The notes under the pieces were generated by a model that saw only the letters and a program-made list of their open reading frames with translations, did not search any database and was not told where the DNA came from. From assembly GCF_025999835.1 (NCBI RefSeq), contig NZ_AP025628.1:1426001-1490000 (forward strand): a DNA stretch of 64,000 nucleotides, written 5' to 3'. Made by a program: the position numbers and the translations under genes. This document shows, piece by piece, positions 15,803 to 24,467 of this stretch (the first letter of the stretch is position 1; each line of letters begins with the position of its first letter). The stretch comes from Caldinitratiruptor microaerophilus. GTDB lineage: Bacteria > Bacillota > Sulfobacillia > Symbiobacteriales > ZC4RG38.

Positions 15803-17053
15803 CTAGCCCTCATCTCGTACTCGCACAATATGCACGAACTCCGCTACGGGCGCGCCGTTCTTTCCAGTCACTTTCACATACAAATTATGACGTCCATGAA
15901 ACGCGGTACGATTCTGATAAACCGTATCAAAACCCAGTTTGCCCAGATACCAGTCATGAATCCTGTGATCTCTACCAACACCATTATTCTGTACTTCCCA
16001 TCGAACCTTCAGCGGCCTAAGGAAGTCCGGCACTCGCGACACCTCGAGGTTGAACGTGATGTCAACACCTCTTCTGTACGTTCCATCTGCATCAGGCCCA
16101 GGTTCGGGCCTTACTTTAGCTCTTGCGAGTATGAATCGACCGCTAAGGGCTTCCATGTGATATCTCGGCATGATCTCGTACGTACCGTCTTCGTATAGCC
16201 ATGTGACAATGTGGCCGAGTTCATCTGTTCTCATAACCTGACCTTTGCTTCGCGCGTAATGATGGGTCCATTTACGGTAAAGTTCCATAGCCTTAGCGTG
16301 AGGGTGCCCGTAGTTGTTAAGACCCACCGAAACTATCGAAATGTCCGGTTCCATCATGCGCAAGTGATCTATATATGATTCGCTATCCTCGCTGTCAGCA
16401 AAGAAGGAAATTGAGCCGTGGTGACTGACGTGTAGAAAGGTTGTCGGAATCAATTCGGAATAAGATGGCACAATTGCTTCGCTCCATGCTCGCCAACTAC
16501 TGTCACCCGTAAACATGATCGAATTCCCGCCGAATTCCAGTTTCAACACCAAACACTGTTCGTGAATTTGGTCTTCGGAAGGTCGTTCCTGTTCAGCATA
16601 GGCTCTCGACGGAGATAGGCAGTACCACTGAACTCTATCATCGAGACCTCCAGTAAAGCCCCTCCTATTAGCTCGCAAGACTTTTACTGTTCCCCCCTGT
16701 CTCTTGATACGCCGGATGAGATCTAGCATATCATAGTAATCCGTATATTCATCCTGTTTATCTCGTGGAATATAGAGTCGGTGTCCAGACTCCCAGATAC
16801 TCTTAATCTTAGCCTTCTGTCCGAGCTTGCCTATTCCGCCAATATGATCCTCATGCGGGTGAGTGATGACCAAACAGTCCAGATAAGGCGTGCAGTTCTC
16901 ATCTTTCGGGAGGCGCTCCAGTACATGATCCAAGACCGATTCAGACGGACCATTAAAGTGGCAATCTATCAAAACCATCTTTCCATTCGGTAGTTTAATC
17001 AGGGTACTGTCTCCTTGACCGACATCTAGGAATTCGACTTCCACATGTGCCAT
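15803..17053 (-). CDS. ComEC-like metallo-beta-lactamase protein with a C-terminal domain resembling AGS-C
   Basis: 416 residues, start ATG 17053 with GTGAGGAGA in place. Residues 1-300 form an MBL domain of the ComEC/Rec2 type: FLDVGQGDST (8-17), metal ligands in ITHPHEDH (63-70), FTGDS (181-185) and HVSHHGS (208-214), plus a late GHPH (249-252). There are no membrane segments, so it is a cytosolic hydrolase, possibly of nucleotides or nucleic acid. Residues ~346-412 show the order W-E-V-x-N-x-G, G-K-L-G-F, R-T-A-F-x-G-x-H, then a strand with PVAEF, which resembles the AGS-C sensor domain of CBASS nucleotidyltransferases. It follows a membrane-protein gene by 16 bp, and both are markedly lower in GC than the host. 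The MBL call is secure; the sensor call is my inference. Confidence 0.8.
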   Translation of the reverse strand: MAHVEVEFLDVGQGDSTLIKLPNGKMVLIDCHFNGPSESVLDHVLERLPKDENCTPYLDCLVITHPHEDHIGGIGKLGQKAKIKSIWESGHRLYIPRDKQDEYTDYYDMLDLIRRIKRQGGTVKVLRANRRGFTGGLDDRVQWYCLSPSRAYAEQERPSEDQIHEQCLVLKLEFGGNSIMFTGDSSWRAWSEAIVPSYSELIPTTFLHVSHHGSISFFADSEDSESYIDHLRMMEPDISIVSVGLNNYGHPHAKAMELYRKWTHHYARSKGQVMRTDELGHIVTWLYEDGTYEIMPRYHMEALSGRFILARAKVRPEPGPDADGTYRRGVDITFNLEVSRVPDFLRPLKVRWEVQNNGVGRDHRIHDWYLGKLGFDTVYQNRTAFHGRHNLYVKVTGKNGAPVAEFVHIVRVRDEG

Positions 17054-17069
17054 GCCGTTGTCTCCTCAC

Positions 17070-17738
17070 CTAAGGTGTTGTCTTTTGGGCGAAACACATC
17101 TCGGAGATATAGGACAAGAACGAGTGATAGACTACACCGTCCGCTAACCGGCGAAAGAATCGCCCACGATCGGTCAACAAAACGAATGCCATCGCCGCCA
17201 GGGCCGAGAGGAGCCAATTCAGCCACGGCGTGGTCGGAGAGCGAGGTAAAACGCCTAGGCTCCAACCCGCATGCATCATGCTCGCGCGTATTGCAAACTC
17301 AGCACTAACGATTAGACTGAGAACTCCTAAAGCCCTATGGAGATCTGCTAACGCTGTGAAAAGCTTGTAGTTTTCCATTCTGTTCCAAACAGGAGAGTAG
17401 CATAGATCCTTCCTGTGCTTTCCGAGCGTTTCCTTGGAAAAAGCGACTCCGTACAACTCTTGCAGGAATGAGTCTATTACCTGCCTTAATTCTTCAGAGG
17501 CACTGTCCATGAAGCCTTTCGGTGGCCATAAGCGATCGACTTGGTTATAGACAATTCTACATACCATTTGGATAGTATGACCGGAGATAAAGCTGAAAGT
17601 TACAACAGCCCAGGGATTTAGCGAGTAAACCTGTAGAGAGGGCTGCCATAGGAGGGAGAGCGTTGCAGGAAGAACGAAGCCTGGCACCAACACGGCGACG
17701 GCATCATATAGGGCTACAGAGAGACGGAGAGCGTCCAT
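17070..17738 (-). CDS. Membrane protein paired with the MBL-sensor protein
   Basis: From ATG 17738 (GGGGGTTGG upstream; a TTG at 17765 is a weaker choice) the protein has 222 residues. Two hydrophobic segments near the N-terminus (YDAVAVLVPGFVLPATLSLL and PWAVVTFSFISGHTIQM), a polar middle of ~70 residues (about 70-135), then two more (ALGVLSLIVSAEFAIRASM and WLNWLLSALAAMAFVLL) make four membrane helices. The 'YDxxxxLxPG' opening is, to my memory, common in small membrane proteins of defence islands. No enzyme motif is present. With the MBL gene behind it, it may be a membrane effector or anchor. The function is unknown. Confidence 0.7.
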   Translation of the reverse strand: MDALRLSVALYDAVAVLVPGFVLPATLSLLWQPSLQVYSLNPWAVVTFSFISGHTIQMVCRIVYNQVDRLWPPKGFMDSASEELRQVIDSFLQELYGVAFSKETLGKHRKDLCYSPVWNRMENYKLFTALADLHRALGVLSLIVSAEFAIRASMMHAGWSLGVLPRSPTTPWLNWLLSALAAMAFVLLTDRGRFFRRLADGVVYHSFLSYISEMCFAQKTTP

Positions 17739-18179
17739 CAGTCCAACCCCCGTGTGTGGGGTCAATAGAGCGGCTCAAGCGACGTCAAAGAAGGCCTTGT
17801 TAACTGCGGTGAGCCCATGCAGACTCTTCGCTTTCGCTAGCGGGCGTCACTCAGTCGTTTGCCACGTAACAGCTTGACGCAATCGTGTTCGTGGAGACTG
17901 GAATGATTCCCTGCTGGCCGTAAGGCAGTCGTAGCGCCGGTAGGGCTCCGGGAGATCTGGTTCCCACCCCCGTTGCGCAATGGAGGCAATCGCCTGGTTC
18001 CTATCAGCCACGTCCCCGTTCTCAAAGCCGACGGGCTACTCCACCGATGAACCTTCGTGCCGTCTTTCGTAGATCGAACGTTGGTCACCACGTGATTCGC
18101 GCCAATTACGGCTTTTCGCCCTACCAGCAGGAACTGCGGCCTCGGTCGCAAGCTTCCGGGCAGTTCATCCCCCGGGGGA
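17739..18179. other. Gap between the low-GC pair and the transposon relics
   Basis: No gene is recognised on either strand. GC content rises again from about 17850, which may mark the right edge of the imported segment. Confidence 0.4.
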
Positions 18180-18490
18180 TCACTGCAATGCCGCCTCGCT
18201 CCCGACCCCAGCCGCGGCGGTTCGCCATCCCGGTCGGCCAGCAGGTCCTGCGGGTGGTTACCAAGCAACTTGGCTCCCTCTGGGTCATGCGGTCGTTCCT
18301 CGACCGGTGCTGCCTTGCCGAGATCATCGGTCGCCAGTGCCGGCGGGGTGCAGGGCCACCTTTTTCCACGACCAGGTCATCGCCACCCTGGTCACCAACC
18401 GCTTCACCGCCCCCGGCCCCTGTACCGGGTCCAGCACTGGCCACCACCTGGGCCGTGGAGAGCTCTTTGGCATCCAGCCCACCGGGCTCA
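18180..18490 (+). pseudogene. Relic of an IS1634-type transposase N-terminus (DUF4277-like)
   Basis: Pieces in different frames together spell a DUF4277-like domain: VGQQVLRVVTKQLGSLW, FLDRCCLAEIIGRQC, then DQVIATLVTNRF, then RPLYRVQHW. The frame changes at least twice, so it is dead. The piece ends where ATPase-derived sequence begins. Confidence 0.55.
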
Positions 18491-18499
18491 GGCCACCCG

Positions 18500-19040
18500 C
18501 CGTTGCTGGCCATCACGGCCGAGGTCGGCGCGGGGAAGCCCACCGCCATCCGGGCTCTGGACGACCCACCCAACCGGACCCGCCACCTGTTCGCCTACAT
18601 CCGCGACTCCCGTCTCACCCCTAGCGCCCCCTACCGCGGCGTCCGGACGCAACTGGGGGTGGCCCCGCCCTCGCTGTTCCATGGTGGGGAGGCGAAACCG
18701 CTTTTCGAGCGCACCCTGCTGGAGGGTTCCACGCTCGGCGGCTGGCAGCACGCGATCGTCAGGGACAGGGCCCACGTCCTCACCGACGCGCCGCTCCGGG
18801 AGGCCGCTTCCTCCTCCGCCTTCCCACGGACTCCGACCGCTGGGGCTCCTCCTCGCCGACCCGAGCCAGCTCCGGGAGCTGCGCCGGCGTCGCGCGTTCG
18901 GGGCCATCGGCGGGCGTGGCCGGCAGGTCGGTGCTAACACCGTTCGCCAAGTGGGCGGCGTACCGGTCCTTTCTTCGCTGCGGCGCCGGCAGGTCTTGGT
19001 CGTGGTGGCAGGGAATTCCCTCATCGACCTGTGCCCGAGG
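18500..19040 (+). pseudogene. Decayed third copy of the transposon AAA ATPase
   Basis: About 140 residues in one frame mirror the ATPases at 7981 and 11691: AEVGAGKPTAIRALDD (Walker A with Ser changed to Pro), TRHLFAYIRDSRLTPSA, LGVAPPSLFHGGEAK, then decay with frame changes; Walker B is destroyed (AIVRDRAHVL). The C-terminal end is faintly visible as NSLIDLC just before manC. It is much more diverged than the two nested copies, so it comes from an older insertion. Confidence 0.8.
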
Positions 19041-19051
19041 GGTGAGCCGCC

Positions 19052-20122
19052 ATGTCTACACCCATCGTCCCCGTGATCCTCGCCGGCGGTCGGGGAGAGC
19101 GCTTCTGGCCGCTCTCACGCCAGAACCGGCCCAAGCAGTTCCTCGCCCTCGACGGCACCGGGCGGAGCCTCCTCCGGGCGACCGCCGAGCGCCTGCTCCC
19201 CCTGGCCGGCGACTGGGCGAACCTGCTGGTGGTGACGGCTGCCCCGTTGGTCTCGGGCGTCCGGAAGCATCTGCCCGAGCTCCCGGAGGACAACCTGCTG
19301 GTCGAGCCGGAGGGCCGCGACACGGGCCCCGCCGTGGCCCTGGCGGCGCTCTCCGCCCAGGCCCGGCGCGGGCCGGACTGCGTCCTCGGCGTATTCCCGG
19401 CCAACCACTGGATCGGCGAGGAGGCGGCCTTCCAACAGGCCGTCGTGCGCGCGGCCGCCGTGGCGCGCGCCCGGGACGTCCTCGTCACGTTCGGGGTGCA
19501 ACCGACCTACCCAGCCACCGGCTATGGCTACATCGAGCGCGGCGAGGAACTGGGCGACCCGGACGGCGTGTCGATCCACCGGGTCGCCCAGTTCGTGGAG
19601 AAGCCCGACGCGGAGACCGCCGCCCGCTACCTCGCCTCCGGGCGCTTCCTCTGGAACTCCGGCATGTTCGTCTGGCGGGCCGGCGTGGTGCTCGCCGAGC
19701 TGCGCCGCCACGCCCCGCAGGTGGTAAAGCCCCTCGAGGAGGCGTTTCCCGACGCCGTCACGGCGGCCTACGGGGCGCTCCCGCGCATCAGCGTCGACTA
19801 CGCGCTGCTGGAGAAGACCGACCGTGTTGTGGTCCTGCCGGCGAGCTTCGGGTGGGACGACCTGGGCGACTGGACGGCGCTGGAACGGCTGCTGCGGGGG
19901 CAGGGCGCCAACGTGGTCGTCGGCCGCCACGTGGGGTTCGACACTCGCGGCTCCATTCTCTACACCACGGGCGATGACCTCATCGTCACCATCGGGTTGG
20001 AGGACATGATCATCGTCCGTGACAGTAACGTCACCCTCATCGTGCGCAAGGATCGGATTCAGGAACTGAAACGTGTCCTGGCGCAACTGAACGCGGACCC
20101 ACGGCTGGCGTGGTATACGTGA
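19052..20122 (+). CDS. manC: Mannose-1-phosphate guanylyltransferase
   Basis: 356 residues from ATG 19052 (GAGGGGTGAG upstream). The nucleotide-binding start is LAGGRGERFWPLSRQNRPKQF (typical GGxGxRxWPxSR...PKQF), followed by GYGYIERG, VEKPD and FLWNSGMF. The enzyme makes GDP-mannose from GTP and mannose-1-phosphate in the cytosol. It has only the nucleotidyltransferase domain, without the C-terminal isomerase part of bifunctional forms. It lies directly after transposon relics and runs towards the polysaccharide cluster; GDP-mannose, or sugars made from it, would feed the glycosyltransferases there. Confidence 0.93.
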   Translation: MSTPIVPVILAGGRGERFWPLSRQNRPKQFLALDGTGRSLLRATAERLLPLAGDWANLLVVTAAPLVSGVRKHLPELPEDNLLVEPEGRDTGPAVALAALSAQARRGPDCVLGVFPANHWIGEEAAFQQAVVRAAAVARARDVLVTFGVQPTYPATGYGYIERGEELGDPDGVSIHRVAQFVEKPDAETAARYLASGRFLWNSGMFVWRAGVVLAELRRHAPQVVKPLEEAFPDAVTAAYGALPRISVDYALLEKTDRVVVLPASFGWDDLGDWTALERLLRGQGANVVVGRHVGFDTRGSILYTTGDDLIVTIGLEDMIIVRDSNVTLIVRKDRIQELKRVLAQLNADPRLAWYT

Positions 20123-20215
20123 GCAGCTGCGCGATGTACCTTGCTCCGCTGGACGGCCGCCCCCTCGGCGCGGTTGAGTGTCGTGGCCCCCGGACCAACT
20201 GTGCACGTACGGCAA

Positions 20216-21265
20216 TCATTCCGCCGCGTCTCGCTTGGTAGCGATCATGACGATCTCTTCACCGCAAGGACGTGAAGTACAGAGCGCATACTCTACTGCC
20301 CAGAAAAGCCAACCCTCCAGTCGAAGTCGCATGGGCACGTTCCGCGGAATACCACCGCGAAGGACCCCGTGTCGACGGAGAATCCGGCTCGCTTGCCATG
20401 TGTCCCGCGCGGCCCGAGAGACAGTCCATAGACGGACAACCTGCAAGCCTGCCCGTTGCGCAGCCTCCCCGAGATTCTGAGGCGATAGGAGGAACAGGTG
20501 TCGCGGCGGATCCCAGTGCAGCCAACCTTCGCCGAAAAATCGGGCTCCCAAGCCGGCGGGGTTAGGTGTAACGACCACTAGCAGGCCTCCCGGTTTAAGA
20601 ACACGTCGACACGAGCGAAGTATGCCCACCGGATCAAGGACGTGCTCGATCACGTGGTTCAAAGTTACCGCGTCGAAAGTGCCCTCACGAAGATCGACTT
20701 CCTCCAGGGTTCCCTGAGATACCGTTAACCCAAAATGTTCTCGCGCCACCCGCACGGCTTCTCCGTCTGGTTCCACCCCAAGGACGTTCCATCCACGTGC
20801 GCGCATGTTAGCAAGGAATTGGCCGCTACCACAGCCCACATCGAGCAGCTCACCGCGGTACGCACCATTTAGCCACATCACGGAGCCACCCACCATTTCC
20901 CGGAGCGGCCCAACGCGAGCAAGGAATAATCCCAACATCTTCATCAACCCGTTACCCTCATAACCGAAGGCCGAGGCAAGAACGCTAGACTTTATGAAAT
21001 TCCGTAGTCGCGCGCTCAAACCTGCCGGCTTGGATGGAGAACGATGGGTAAAGTAGGTCGTGTATAGCTTCCCGACATCGGATGGCAGAGGACGAGGGTT
21101 TAGCCAAATCAAACCACACGTGGGGCACTGCAGCAGACTCCAGGTGCCGGGTGCAGAAAAGAGGCGGTCCCTCAGGGCACTCTGTCGTAGTTGCCCCCTA
21201 CTTCCACAGAGGTGGCAGGTGGGCGCTTCTTCGCTACGTACTCCCTCATTGTCGATTGGATTCAT
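20216..21265 (-). CDS. SAM-dependent methyltransferase with N-terminal zinc ribbon
   Basis: 349 residues. The N-terminus has two Cys pairs (CHLCG and CPTCG, about 17-53) that form a zinc ribbon. The methyltransferase core starts near residue 135: LLDVGCGSGQFLANM (motif I), VLGVEPDGEA, TFDAVTLNHVIEHV and LKPGGLLVVVTPN. This is the class often found in polysaccharide loci, where members methylate sugars or act in C-methyl-sugar pathways. The start ATG overlaps the stop of the flippase gene by 4 bp (ATGA). It is the last gene of the leftward polysaccharide operon. Confidence 0.85.
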   Translation of the reverse strand: MNPIDNEGVRSEEAPTCHLCGSRGQLRQSALRDRLFSAPGTWSLLQCPTCGLIWLNPRPLPSDVGKLYTTYFTHRSPSKPAGLSARLRNFIKSSVLASAFGYEGNGLMKMLGLFLARVGPLREMVGGSVMWLNGAYRGELLDVGCGSGQFLANMRARGWNVLGVEPDGEAVRVAREHFGLTVSQGTLEEVDLREGTFDAVTLNHVIEHVLDPVGILRSCRRVLKPGGLLVVVTPNPAGLGARFFGEGWLHWDPPRHLFLLSPQNLGEAAQRAGLQVVRLWTVSRAARDTWQASRILRRHGVLRGGIPRNVPMRLRLEGWLFWAVEYALCTSRPCGEEIVMIATKRDAAE

Positions 21266-22788
21266 GAGCTACGGATCACCGCCTTGAGAAGTTGCAGAAT
21301 CCGTTCTCGTTCGGAATCGGGAATGAAGAGCCGAATGCCAATTCCAGCAAACACAAGAAAGATGATAATTGTGCTTATGAGATGGGTCCACATCGGTAAT
21401 GAATAAAGACTAAGGCCGTATCCGATAGCCGCTAAGATGAGCACCAAGGCCGTGGCTTGAGGAATCTTCTCGGTGAAAAACATCCTCGTGGACATCTGAA
21501 GTAGGCGGGCAGCCACTACAAAGAGTAGCAGGGCATCAAGAGTTACTCGCACAAGCCACGCTACCGCGGCCCCCGCGACACCCCATCTCGTGATTAGGGT
21601 CCATGCTAGAACGACGTAAATCGGAACTTCCAACAGGTGTAGCTTTGCGGTCAAGTCAGGGCGCCCGACGGCCTGGACGAGCGTGAAGGGCACCTGCGCG
21701 GCCGAATTTATCAGTACGGCAACAGCGAAGACCTGAAGTGTCGCGGAACTTTCCGTCGCGTACTCTGGACCGAGCCAGGCTCCCAACACGTTCCGCGCGT
21801 TGCTTACCAAGAGGATAGCGATCGATCCGACACCCAGCAACAAATACCTAACCGATTGGAAAAATACCCTCGTAATTCGCGTCCTTTCTTCTTGGCCTCG
21901 TGCGTCGAGGTTGCTGAAGGCTGGGAAAAGGGTAGCCACGAGGCTCCCGGGAATGATCCACAAGCGAGTGACCATTTCGTACGGAGCCGAGTAATAAGAG
22001 ACAGCCGCTAAGCCTAAGAGCGAACCGATGAAGAATCGATCCGAGTAAACGAGGATCGGTCCCACGACACCCGAGACCGTTACCCAACCCCCAAACCGCA
22101 ACAAGGTTCCTAAGAGAGATGCATCTGTCGTCGGTCCTCCTGTGGTCGAAGAAAAGGTACGATTAGCCAGCCACCATAGAGTTGTGAGGCCAAGGATTCG
22201 AATAATGACAAGGAGGAGAATGGTACCCGGCAGCCCCCACCGAAGTAGCACCGCCACGACTGGCATTAGGTAGTTGGCCAGACCAGAAGGGATGGCCACC
22301 GCGTTTACGAGGTCGAACCGTTGGGCGGCTTCAAGCGAACCACGATACGATCCGGATACAAGGACGACCGGTATCGCTACCGCCAGGATATAGAATGTTG
22401 CCTTCGCCTCACCCCACAGTGCATAGGGAATCTTGAGGGTTCTCTCCACCAGGTAGGGGGTAAAGCCAGCGAGAACCAGTCCGCCAACAATCCCTAGTCC
22501 GTACTGGGCCCTCACAACAGCACGGAGAATTGATGGTATGTTTTGGTTGTTCCCCCGCGATAATTCAGCAGCTATGAACTTCGTGGTTGCACGACCAAGT
22601 CCAAGATCGAAAACGGCAAAATAATTCAGGATGACCCAAGACAGAGCGATGACCCCAAAGCGGTCTGATCCCAGTGTTTTCGTGAGGAAAGGGATTGTGA
22701 AGAAAGCAACGAGAAGTGGGATCCCTTGGCCGAAAAGGTTGAGTATCGTGTTTCTGGCTAGATGCGAGCCACGCATGTGAGTTCTCAT
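21262..22788 (-). CDS. wzx: Polysaccharide flippase (Wzx/oligosaccharide flippase family)
   Basis: 508 residues with about 14 membrane helices spread over the whole length, beginning NTILNLFGQGIPLLVAFFTI and including FGVIALSWVILNYFAVFDLG, the characteristic Wzx/MATE-like opening. It moves undecaprenyl-diphosphate-linked repeat units from the inner to the outer face of the membrane. An ATG at 22776 is an alternative start. The GC content is clearly lower than that of the adjoining rml genes. Confidence 0.9.
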   Translation of the reverse strand: MRTHMRGSHLARNTILNLFGQGIPLLVAFFTIPFLTKTLGSDRFGVIALSWVILNYFAVFDLGLGRATTKFIAAELSRGNNQNIPSILRAVVRAQYGLGIVGGLVLAGFTPYLVERTLKIPYALWGEAKATFYILAVAIPVVLVSGSYRGSLEAAQRFDLVNAVAIPSGLANYLMPVVAVLLRWGLPGTILLLVIIRILGLTTLWWLANRTFSSTTGGPTTDASLLGTLLRFGGWVTVSGVVGPILVYSDRFFIGSLLGLAAVSYYSAPYEMVTRLWIIPGSLVATLFPAFSNLDARGQEERTRITRVFFQSVRYLLLGVGSIAILLVSNARNVLGAWLGPEYATESSATLQVFAVAVLINSAAQVPFTLVQAVGRPDLTAKLHLLEVPIYVVLAWTLITRWGVAGAAVAWLVRVTLDALLLFVVAARLLQMSTRMFFTEKIPQATALVLILAAIGYGLSLYSLPMWTHLISTIIIFLVFAGIGIRLFIPDSERERILQLLKAVIRSS

Positions 22789-22839
22789 CGGCGCCTTAAT
22801 AACATCCCCACGACCGTAACAAAGTCCTAATGAGCTCCT

Positions 22840-23910
22840 TTAGGCTGGCGAACTTGCAAGTAGCGGTTCCCACCAGTCCCGGTGGGTCAGGTACCAGTCG
22901 ATCGTCCGCCGGAGCCCCTCCTCGAACGAGTGCCGGGGCTCCCACCCCAGCTCCCGCCGGATCTTCGTCGCGTCCATCGCGTACCGCCGGTCGTGCCCCG
23001 GACGGTCCGGGACGAACCGGATCAGCGACTCCGGCTTGCCCAGCTCCGCCAGGATCCGGCGGGTGATCTCCAGGTTCGTCCGCTCGTTCCCCCCGCCGAT
23101 GTTGTAGACCGCCCCCGGCCGGCCGTGCAGCAGCACGAGCTCCAGCGCCGCACAGTGGTCCTCCACGTACAGCCAGTCCCGCACGTTCAGGCCGTCCCCG
23201 TACACCGGCAGGTACTCGTCCGCCAGCGCCCGGGTGATGAAGAACGGGATCAGCTTCTCCGGGTACTGGTACGGCCCGTAGTTGTTCGAGCAGCGGGTGA
23301 TGATCGCCGGCAGCCCGTACGTGTGGTGGTAGGCCCGCACCAGCAGGTCCGCCCCCGCCTTGCTGGCCGAGTACGGGCTGTTCGGCGCCAGCGGCGTCTC
23401 CTCCGTGAAGAGGCCCGTCGGGCCCAGCGACCCGTACACCTCGTCCGTCGAGACCTGGACGAAAAGGAGCCCCGGCCGGCCGCCCTCCGGGCCGGCACCC
23501 CGGGCCGCCGCCGATCCCGCTGGCCCCACCGCCGGGCCGACCGCCTCCCGCCGGGCGATCTCCTGCCGCACCGCCTCCAGCAGCACCTGCGTCCCCAGCA
23601 CGTTGGTGCGCACGAACACCTCCGGCCCGGCGATGCTCCGGTCCACGTGCGACTCGGCGGCGAAGTGCACCACCGCGTCGGGCGCCTCCTCCGCCAGGAG
23701 CGCCCGCACCAGGCCCATGTCGCCGATGTCCCCGTGCACGAACCGGTACCCCGGATGGCCCTCCACGTCCCGCAGGTTCGCCGGGTTGCCGGCGTAGGTC
23801 AGGAGGTCGAGGTTCACCACCCGCCAGTCCGGGTGACGGTCCAGCACGTACCGGATGAAGTTGCTGCCGATGAACCCCGCCCCGCCCGTCACCAGGATGC
23901 GCCGCGCCAT
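22840..23910 (-). CDS. rfbB: dTDP-glucose 4,6-dehydratase
   Basis: 356 residues; start ATG 23910 behind GGAGGGG. The NAD-binding GGAGFIGSNF (8-17), STDEVYGSLG and the catalytic YSASKAGAD (YxxxK) place it in the RmlB family of extended SDR enzymes, which turn dTDP-glucose into dTDP-4-keto-6-deoxyglucose. A ~25-residue Ala/Gly-rich insert (about 125-150) breaks the otherwise standard sequence. It is the last of a rmlA-rmlC-rmlB run read leftward. Confidence 0.95.
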   Translation of the reverse strand: MARRILVTGGAGFIGSNFIRYVLDRHPDWRVVNLDLLTYAGNPANLRDVEGHPGYRFVHGDIGDMGLVRALLAEEAPDAVVHFAAESHVDRSIAGPEVFVRTNVLGTQVLLEAVRQEIARREAVGPAVGPAGSAAARGAGPEGGRPGLLFVQVSTDEVYGSLGPTGLFTEETPLAPNSPYSASKAGADLLVRAYHHTYGLPAIITRCSNNYGPYQYPEKLIPFFITRALADEYLPVYGDGLNVRDWLYVEDHCAALELVLLHGRPGAVYNIGGGNERTNLEITRRILAELGKPESLIRFVPDRPGHDRRYAMDATKIRRELGWEPRHSFEEGLRRTIDWYLTHRDWWEPLLASSPA

Positions 23911-23923
23911 CTGCCCCTCCGCC

Positions 23924-24466
23924 TCACCCGTCCCGCCGCGCCCAGTCGTACGGGATGTCGTTCTCGTGCGGGTCCACCCGGTACTCGTCGGGGTCGGCGT
24001 GGTTGTACGGCTCCGTGGTGACGTTGATGCAGATGGCCTCCGTCTCGCCGATGCACTTGAAGCCGTGGTACACCAGGGGCGGGATCTGGAGCAGCACCGG
24101 GTTGTGCTCGCCCAGGAAGAACTCGTTCACCACGCCCCGCGTGGGCGAGCCCTCGCGGTCGTCGTAGAGCACGACCTTCATCATGCCCTTGACCACCACG
24201 AAGTGGTCCCACTGCTTGCGGTGATAGTGCCAGGCCTTGACCACGCCGGGGTAGGCCGTGGTCATGTAGACCTGGCCGAACCGGATGAAGATCTCGTCGT
24301 CCGCCCGCAGCATCTCCATGAGCCGTCCCCGCTCGTCGGGGATCACCCGGAGCGGCTTCACCTTCACGCCGTCGATCCGCTCCCGGCTCACGGCGCGGAA
24401 CTTCCGGGGCTCCACGGGTTTCGGCTCCAACGCTGCACCCTCCACCGCGACGCGTTCCCGACCCAT
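23924..24466 (-). CDS. rfbC: dTDP-4-dehydrorhamnose 3,5-epimerase family protein
   Basis: 180 residues with the cupin-type beta-barrel of RmlC-like epimerases: GRLMEMLRADDEIF, QVYMTTAYPGVVKAWHYHR, WDHFVVVKGMMKVVLYDDR, PPLVYHGFKCIG. The usual 'GxLRGLHxQ' segment is replaced by KAWHYHRKQ, seen in a divergent subgroup, so the exact substrate may differ from classical RmlC. The start ATG 24466 follows the rmlA stop by a single base, which indicates coupled translation. Confidence 0.85.
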   Translation of the reverse strand: MGRERVAVEGAALEPKPVEPRKFRAVSRERIDGVKVKPLRVIPDERGRLMEMLRADDEIFIRFGQVYMTTAYPGVVKAWHYHRKQWDHFVVVKGMMKVVLYDDREGSPTRGVVNEFFLGEHNPVLLQIPPLVYHGFKCIGETEAICINVTTEPYNHADPDEYRVDPHENDIPYDWARRDG

Positions 24467-24467
24467 C

